From the NCBI GenBank assembly GCA_023387775.1, contig JAEWHN010000023.1, positions 1 through 10,885 of the forward strand: a DNA stretch of 10,885 nucleotides, read 5' to 3'. Below the pieces are notes generated by a model, which was not told where the DNA came from, did not search any database, and worked only from the letters and a program-made list of their open reading frames with translations. Below are positions 6,513 to 10,885 of the stretch, piece by piece (position 1 is the first letter of the stretch; the number at the start of each line of letters is the position of its first letter). The translations under genes were made by a program, and so were the position numbers. The stretch is from Pseudomonadota bacterium. GTDB taxonomy: Bacteria; Pseudomonadota; Alphaproteobacteria; Rhizobiales; Rhizobiaceae.

Positions 6513-7712
6513 ATGAAGGAAAGGATCTCGCTCAAGCTGGCGCGGCGCATAGCGCTGGCCGCGCAGGGCTTCGCCGACTCCCGCCCCGCCGGCCCCATCG
6601 ACCGGAGGCATCTCAGCAAGGTGCTTTCGCGCATCGGCCTGCTGCAGATCGATTCCGTCAGCGTGGTGGTGCGCGCCCATTACATGCCGATGTTCTCGCG
6701 GCTCGGCCCCTACCCGCGCGACCTGCTCGACAAGGCGGCCAACTCGAAGAAGCGCTCGCTGTTCGAATATTGGGCACACGAGGCTTCGTTCCTGCCCGTG
6801 GAAACCTATCCGCTGCTGCGCTGGCGCATGGAGCGCGCCGAGCGCCACGAAGAGATGTACACCGGCCTGGCCAGATGGGCGCAACAGAACACGCGTCTCA
6901 TCGATGACATCTATAGCGAGGTCGTCGCCCGGGGCCCCGTCGCCGCCTCGGATATCGACGGCGCCAAGGGCTCCGGGGGCTGGTGGGGCTGGAGCGACGA
7001 GAAGCACGCCTTCGAATGGATGTTCTGGGCCGGCCGCATCACCACCGCCTCACGCCGCGGTTTTGAGCGCCTCTACGACCTGCCGGAACGTGTGCTGCCG
7101 GCATCGGTTTTTTCCGCGCCGGCGCCGACCGCCGCCGACGCGCACCGCGACTTGTTGCGCATCTCGGCCCGCGCGCTCGGCATCGCCACTGTCGGCGACC
7201 TGCGCGACTATTTTCGTCTATCGCCGGCCGACGTGAAGGGACGCGTCGAGGAACTGGTCGAATCGGGCGAGCTTCTGCCGGTGCGCGTCGAGGGATGGAG
7301 CCAGCAGGCCTATCTGCACACCGACGCGCGCATGCCGCGCAAGGTGGAAGCGCGCGCGCTGCTGGCCCCCTTCGACCCCGTTGTGTGGGAACGCTCCCGC
7401 GCCGAACGGCTGTTCGGCTTCCGCTATCGCATCGAAATCTACACGCCGGCGGCCAAGCGGCAATACGGCTATTACGTCCTGCCCTTCCTGCTCGGCGACA
7501 CGATTGCCGCGCGCATCGACCTCAAGGCCGACCGCCCGGCTCGCGTGCTGCGCGTGCAGGCCGCCTATGCCGAACCCGGCGCAGCAGCCCACACTGCCGA
7601 AGCCCTGGCCGACGAACTGCGCCTGATGGCGCAATGGCTGGAACTGGAGCGCATCGAAGTGGTGCCCACTGGTGACCTTGCACCGGCGCTCGCGGACACG
7701 CTGGCGTCGTAA
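6513..7712 (+). CDS. ycaQ: YcaQ/AlkX-type winged-helix DNA glycosylase
   Basis: Member of the HTH_42 (winged-helix DNA-binding) family, whose studied members excise alkylated bases and unhook DNA interstrand crosslinks. The 399-residue length matches the family. The decisive motif is QID at residues 45-47 (GLLQIDSVSVV): a Gln-hydrophobic-Asp motif marks the YcaQ/AlkX branch, whereas the AlkZ branch has Gln-X-Gln. Other family-like stretches are RAHYMPMFSRLGPY (54-67), LFEYWAHEASFLP soon after, and LLAPFDPVVWERSRAERLFGF followed by YRIEIYTPAAKRQYGYYVLP in the C-terminal half. The ATG at 6513 has AAGGA and GGAG close upstream. It stands alone: its upstream neighbour is divergent, and the downstream B12 operon has its own promoter 8 nt after its stop. 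No SOS box was found. Gene symbol by family resemblance. Confidence 0.85.
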   Translation: MKERISLKLARRIALAAQGFADSRPAGPIDRRHLSKVLSRIGLLQIDSVSVVVRAHYMPMFSRLGPYPRDLLDKAANSKKRSLFEYWAHEASFLPVETYPLLRWRMERAERHEEMYTGLARWAQQNTRLIDDIYSEVVARGPVAASDIDGAKGSGGWWGWSDEKHAFEWMFWAGRITTASRRGFERLYDLPERVLPASVFSAPAPTAADAHRDLLRISARALGIATVGDLRDYFRLSPADVKGRVEELVESGELLPVRVEGWSQQAYLHTDARMPRKVEARALLAPFDPVVWERSRAERLFGFRYRIEIYTPAAKRQYGYYVLPFLLGDTIAARIDLKADRPARVLRVQAAYAEPGAAAHTAEALADELRLMAQWLELERIEVVPTGDLAPALADTLAS

Positions 7713-7719
7713 CCGCGCG

Positions 7720-7749
7720 TTGACAGCATAACGCGCCCCCGCCTAAATT
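7720..7749 (+). promoter_or_regulatory. Promoter of the cobalamin operon
   Basis: A perfect TTGACA (7720-7725) is followed after 18 nt by TAAATT (7744-7749), which matches the -10 consensus at four of six positions. Transcription would begin near 7756, exactly where the 5' strand of riboswitch helix P1 begins, so promoter and aptamer predictions support each other. The -35 lies only 8 nt after the glycosylase stop codon. Confidence 0.6.
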
Positions 7750-7755
7750 CGCCCG

Positions 7756-7967
7756 CGACGGTCCCCTCTCCGCAAAGGGAGGGGCCAAGAGGGAATGCGG
7801 TGCGGGGACAAATCCCAATTCCGCAGCTGTACCCGCAACTGTAAGCGAAGAGCCGAAGGCCGACAGCCACTGGAATTTTTCCGGGAAGGCGGCGCGAGGC
7901 GACGAGGCGCGAGCCAGGAGACCTGCCGTCGAACCTTTAATCCGACCGCCCGGCGGGTGTCCTGGGC
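7756..7967 (+). ncRNA. Cobalamin riboswitch (aptamer plus RBS-proximal hairpin)
   Basis: A cis-acting RNA that binds a cobalamin and represses the genes downstream. Helix P1 pairs 7756-7761 with 7926-7931 (CGACGG/CCGTCG). P2 is the long hairpin 7763-7784. Conserved core elements are present in order: GGGAATGCGG at 7791-7800, CCGCAACTGT at 7833-7842, GCCACTG at 7866-7872, GGGAAGGCGG at 7883-7892 and the B12 box GAGCCAGGAGACCTGCC at 7911-7927. P5 (7824-7826 with 7839-7841) closes a loop containing ACCCGC (7831-7836). Downstream, GCCC (7948-7951) pairs with GGGC (7964-7967) to form P13, whose loop region contains the complementary GCGGGT (7953-7958). P13 ends directly against the Shine-Dalgarno AAGGAG at 7968-7973, so ligand binding should block ribosome access. 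No U-run follows, so a terminator mechanism is unlikely. Confidence 0.95.
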
Positions 7968-7983
7968 AAGGAGCATGATTCTA

Positions 7984-8409
7984 GTGAAAGCCGACGTCGC
8001 CCCGACTGAGCTGGCCGAGGATGTCCGTGATACGGACGGTTCCGACGTCACCGTTGTCGTCTGTTCATCCTGCCGGGACGAAACCGGCTCCGACGCCCGC
8101 CCCCGCGCCGGCGAATTTCTGGCTCAAGGCGCCGCGCGCGCCGCGTCCGGTGAAAACATCCGCGTCCGTCAGGTCGAGTGCCTCGGCAACTGCAAGCGCC
8201 GCCTCAGCGCCGCTTTGCTGCGCGACGGCTGCTGGAGCTACGTCTTTGGCGACCTGACGCCTGAAAGCGGCCCGGACCTGATTGCCGGCGCCAAGCTTTT
8301 CGCGACCGCCACCGACGGCATCCTGCCCTGGCGCGGCCGCCCCGACAGCCTCAAGCGCGGCCTCGTCGCTCGCATTCCCCCTCTTGCCATAGTGAAGGAC
8401 ATTTCATGA
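7984..8409 (+). CDS. DUF1636 family protein, putative metal or Fe-S binding
   Basis: Small protein of the DUF1636 family, often found beside cobW and cobN in proteobacterial B12 clusters; no function is established. From the GTG start it has 141 residues. Two cysteine pairs stand out: Cys27 and Cys30 (VVVCSSCRDE) and Cys66 and Cys70 (VECLGNCKRR). The CxxC...CxxxC pattern resembles thioredoxin-like 2Fe-2S ferredoxins and suggests Fe-S or metal binding, an inference. The C-terminal half (GCWSYVFGDL, ILPWRGRPDSLKRGLVARIPP) is the recognisable family core. Start: AAGGAG (7968-7973) is only 1 nt before an in-frame ATG at 7975 but 10 nt before this GTG, so the GTG is preferred; ATG would add three residues. 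It is the first gene under the riboswitch, and its stop overlaps the cobW start by 4 nt. Confidence 0.85.
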   Translation: MKADVAPTELAEDVRDTDGSDVTVVVCSSCRDETGSDARPRAGEFLAQGAARAASGENIRVRQVECLGNCKRRLSAALLRDGCWSYVFGDLTPESGPDLIAGAKLFATATDGILPWRGRPDSLKRGLVARIPPLAIVKDIS

Positions 8410-9443
8410 CCGCCTCCGCGACCCGCGTCCCCTGTACCGTCGTCACCGGCTTTCTCGGTGCCGGCAAGACCACGCTGATCCGCAACATCCTCGAAAACGC
8501 CAATGGCAAGCGCCTGGCGCTGATCGTCAACGAATTCGGCGATGTCGGCGTGGACGGCGAAATCCTGAAGAGCTGCGGCATCGAGGCCTGCCCGGAAGAA
8601 AACATCGTCGAACTGGCCAATGGTTGCCTGTGCTGCACCGTGGCCGACGATTTCGTGCCGGCGCTGGACGAGATCCTGTCGCGCGAGCCGAAGGTGGACC
8701 ACATCCTGATCGAGACCTCGGGCCTGGCGCTGCCCAAGCCGCTGGTGCAGGCCTTCCAGTGGCCTTCGGTGAAAAGCCGCGTGACGGTCGACGGCGTCGT
8801 GGCCGTCGTGGACGGCGCCGCTCTCGCCGCCGGTCAGGTGGCCTCCGACATGGACGCGCTGCAGGCGCAGCGTGAGGAGGACGAGACCCTCGACCACGAC
8901 GATCCGGTCGAGGAAGTTTTTCAGGATCAGGTCGCCTGCGCCGACCTCATCATCCTTTCCAAGAGCGACCTGATCGATGCGGACGGCAGCGCCCGCGCCC
9001 ATGCGACGATCGGCGAGCATCTGTCGCGCGCGGTGAAGGTGGTGCCGAGCGCGCACGGCAAGGTCGATCCGTCGGTGATGCTGGGGCTCGGCCTCGCCGT
9101 CGAGGACGACATCGAAAACCGCAAGACGCTGCATGACGGCATGCTCGACCATGAGCACGACGATTTTGACTCCTTCATCGTGGAATTGCCGGCCATCGCA
9201 AGCCCCGAGGAACTGGCAAACCGCGTGGCGGCCGCCGCCGAGCAGGAGAACGTGCTGCGCGTGAAGGGTTTCGTCGATGTCGCCGGCAAGCCGATGCGGC
9301 TTCTGGTGCAGGCCGTCGGCCCCCGCGTGAACCATTATTACGACCGCGCTTGGACGCCGGCCGAGGAGCGCCGCTCGCGTCTCGTCGTCATCGGGCTGAA
9401 AGGCCTGAACCGCGACGCAATCGAACGCATCCTGGCGAACTGA
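8406..9443 (+). CDS. cobW: Cobalamin biosynthesis GTPase CobW
   Basis: G3E-family P-loop GTPase of the COG0523 metallochaperone group. CobW is needed for aerobic B12 synthesis and is thought to help deliver cobalt to the CobNST chelatase. It has 345 residues. Walker A is GFLGAGKTT (15-23). Cys74, Cys76 and Cys77 form the CLCC metal-binding motif that couples metal and nucleotide binding. ETSGLA (103-108) and VVDG (134-137) are switch and G3-like segments. SKSD (185-188) occupies the base-recognition position, a variant of NKxD. An acidic, His-containing stretch (LHDGMLDHEHDD, 242-253) links the GTPase to the C-terminal CobW_C domain. AAGGA lies 6 nt before the ATG, which overlaps the previous stop as ATGA. 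cobN follows after 15 nt. Confidence 0.96.
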   Translation: MTASATRVPCTVVTGFLGAGKTTLIRNILENANGKRLALIVNEFGDVGVDGEILKSCGIEACPEENIVELANGCLCCTVADDFVPALDEILSREPKVDHILIETSGLALPKPLVQAFQWPSVKSRVTVDGVVAVVDGAALAAGQVASDMDALQAQREEDETLDHDDPVEEVFQDQVACADLIILSKSDLIDADGSARAHATIGEHLSRAVKVVPSAHGKVDPSVMLGLGLAVEDDIENRKTLHDGMLDHEHDDFDSFIVELPAIASPEELANRVAAAAEQENVLRVKGFVDVAGKPMRLLVQAVGPRVNHYYDRAWTPAEERRSRLVVIGLKGLNRDAIERILAN

Positions 9444-9458
9444 GGCAGCACGCCGGCC

Positions 9459-10885
9459 ATGCACATACTGACCACGACATCCGCCTCGCTCGACGATCTG
9501 ATCGAGCCGGTCGATCTGCGGCAGACGCCGGCGGATGTCGTGGCGCTGTCCTTTACCGACAGCGATCTGGCCGGGCTGGCGGCGGCGTGGCGGCAGGAGG
9601 CGGACACGCTGCCCTCCATGCGGCTGGCAGCACTTCGCGACCTGCGCCACCCGATGTCGGTGGACCTCTGGGTCGACAGCGTGGCCGCCCATGCCAAGGT
9701 CATTCTCGTGCGCATCCTCGGCGGCTACGACTGGTGGCGCTATGGCTGCGACCGGCTGGCCGCGATCTGCCGGGACAAGAAAATCCATCTCGCGCTGCTG
9801 CCCGGCGAAAGCCACGACGAAGACCAGCGGCTGATAGAATGCTCGACCCTGCCGCGCGAAAAGCTCGACCTGCTGCTCGCCTATTTCCGCGAGGGCGGGC
9901 CGCAAAATATGCGCGCGCTGATGCGTCAATTGGCCGGACTTGCCGGTGGACAGGGTGCTGCGGCGGAGCCCGTCGCCGTGCCGAAGGCCGGGTTTTACGA
10001 GCCGGGCAAGGGCGTGGTTGAAGCGGCGGCAGCACCGACCGACGCCCCCACCGTCCCGATCCTCTTCTACCGCTCGATGCTGCTGGCAGCCGACGTCGCG
10101 CCCATCGATGCGCTGGTCGAGGCGTTGCGCGCGCAGGGCATAGCGCCTGTGCCGATCTTCGTCTCCAGCCTGAAAGACAAAACCTCCCTCGCCTTCGTGG
10201 AGAATGCGCTGGCGGACCTGAAACCCGCGGCCATCATCACCGCCACGGCCTTTGCCAGCAGCGCCGAACCGGGCGTGGAGACGCTGTTCGACCGCGCGGG
10301 CGCGCCGGTGTTCCAGGTCATCGTCGCCACCACGCGCCGCGACGCCTGGGCGGAAAACCAGCGCGGGCTGGCGCCGGCCGACCTAGCCATGCATGTGGTG
10401 ATGCCCGAGCTCGACGGGCGCATCCTTGCCGGCGCGATCTCCTTCAAGGCCGAGATGGAGGTGGATAGCGCCCTTGCGTTCAAGGGCCTCGCCAACTGCC
10501 CAGAGACCGACCGTGTCGAGCAGGTGGCCGGCCGCATCGCCGCCTTCCTGCGGCTGCAGCGCGAGCCGCGCGCGTCGCGCAAGGTGGCGATCCTGATCCC
10601 AGACTATCCGAGCGCGCCCGGCCGCACCGGCTATGCCGTCGGCCTCGACGTGCCCTCCAGCGTGCTCGCCATGCTGCACGACCTTAAGGCCGAAGGCTAT
10701 CGCGTTGAAGGGATTCCCGAATCGCCGCGCGAGCTGCTCGATCTTCTGGCGCGCCGCGACCACGGTATAAGCCTTGATGACTATGCCCGCCTCGCCGCCG
10801 AATTGCCGGCCGAAGCGCGAGCGACAATCGAAGCTGCGTGGGGCGATGCAGAAACCGAGATAGGTACCTGCGAAGCACCCCCCTC
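9459..10885 (+). CDS. cobN: Cobaltochelatase subunit CobN (partial, 3' end outside window)
   Basis: Large, substrate-binding subunit of the ATP-dependent aerobic cobaltochelatase (CobNST), which inserts cobalt into hydrogenobyrinic acid a,c-diamide in the cytoplasm. The window holds 475 codons of a protein usually longer than 1,200 residues. The N-terminus MHILTTTSASLDDLIEPVDL is characteristic. Other family stretches are ILGGYDWWRYGCDRLAAICR (about 87-106), PILFYRSMLLAADVAPIDAL (about 200-219) and VAILIPDYPSAPGRTGYAVG (about 378-397). The ATG at 9459 lies 15 nt after the cobW stop; only a weak GAGG (13 nt upstream) serves as ribosome site, so coupling to cobW is likely. The last dozen codons (after EAAWGDA) no longer look like CobN as I remember it; see findings. 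Function is secure, but whether the gene is intact cannot be judged here. Confidence 0.94.
   Translation, partial: MHILTTTSASLDDLIEPVDLRQTPADVVALSFTDSDLAGLAAAWRQEADTLPSMRLAALRDLRHPMSVDLWVDSVAAHAKVILVRILGGYDWWRYGCDRLAAICRDKKIHLALLPGESHDEDQRLIECSTLPREKLDLLLAYFREGGPQNMRALMRQLAGLAGGQGAAAEPVAVPKAGFYEPGKGVVEAAAAPTDAPTVPILFYRSMLLAADVAPIDALVEALRAQGIAPVPIFVSSLKDKTSLAFVENALADLKPAAIITATAFASSAEPGVETLFDRAGAPVFQVIVATTRRDAWAENQRGLAPADLAMHVVMPELDGRILAGAISFKAEMEVDSALAFKGLANCPETDRVEQVAGRIAAFLRLQREPRASRKVAILIPDYPSAPGRTGYAVGLDVPSSVLAMLHDLKAEGYRVEGIPESPRELLDLLARRDHGISLDDYARLAAELPAEARATIEAAWGDAETEIGTCEAPP

Noticed and set aside
7763..7784. C/G-rich hairpin after the glycosylase gene as an intrinsic terminator
   Set aside because: It is helix P2 of the cobalamin riboswitch, and no U-run follows.
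7795..7983. Upstream in-frame ATG (7795) that would lengthen the DUF1636 protein by 63 residues
   Set aside because: The extension lies inside the riboswitch aptamer, so it would be structured leader RNA and not coding sequence.
8238..9929. Long open frame (563 codons) on the minus strand opposite cobW and the start of cobN
   Set aside because: It is a reverse-strand shadow of two well-supported genes, with no ribosome site or recognisable domain.
1..10885. CRISPR arrays, insertion sequences, tRNA or rRNA genes, integrase or toxin-antitoxin genes
   Set aside because: No regularly spaced repeats, transposase motifs, tRNA-like clover-leaf sequences or small defence-type genes were seen; nearly all sequence is accounted for by core metabolic genes.

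Overview
This is a GC-rich window from the chromosome of an alphaproteobacterium. The protein sequences, the gene order nuoA-B-C-D-E-F-G and the DUF1636-cobW-cobN cluster behind a B12 riboswitch fit the Hyphomicrobiales (Rhizobiales), most likely the Mesorhizobium/Phyllobacteriaceae group. The placement is made from recognised protein families and was not tested by a database search. No mobile element, CRISPR array, tRNA or rRNA is visible.

Left part (1-6169, minus strand): the first seven genes of the respiratory complex I operon, read from right to left: nuoA, nuoB, nuoC, nuoD, nuoE, nuoF and the first 427 codons of nuoG. Together they encode most of the peripheral arm (NADH oxidation on NuoF, the Fe-S chain in NuoE/F/G/B and the quinone site on NuoB/D) plus the small membrane subunit NuoA. 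The genes are packed with gaps of 1-10 nt or a 10-nt overlap. The exception is a 168-nt spacer between nuoF and nuoG, which holds a clear nested hairpin. A likely extended -10 promoter lies just upstream of nuoA, with a 13-bp inverted repeat at the predicted transcription start.

Middle (6170-7712): a 343-bp divergent intergenic region, then a plus-strand gene for a YcaQ/AlkX-type winged-helix DNA glycosylase with the QID catalytic motif.

Right part (7713-10885, plus strand): a cobalamin synthesis operon. A TTGACA-type promoter, 8 nt after the glycosylase stop, places the transcript start at the first base of a cobalamin riboswitch. The aptamer and the kissing-loop hairpin next to the Shine-Dalgarno can be traced base by base and point to control of translation. 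Downstream are a DUF1636 four-cysteine protein, the GTPase CobW (4-nt overlap) and the first 475 codons of CobN, the large subunit of the aerobic cobaltochelatase. When B12 is plentiful the riboswitch should shut the operon; when it is scarce the operon supplies cobalt handling (CobW, perhaps DUF1636) and insertion (CobN).

The window is mostly well-known core metabolism and I do not see a wholly new system. The points most worth a second look are the structured nuoF-nuoG spacer, the uncharacterised DUF1636 protein as first gene under B12 control, and an apparent loss of CobN-like sequence at the right edge that may mark a short inserted rhizobial repeat.
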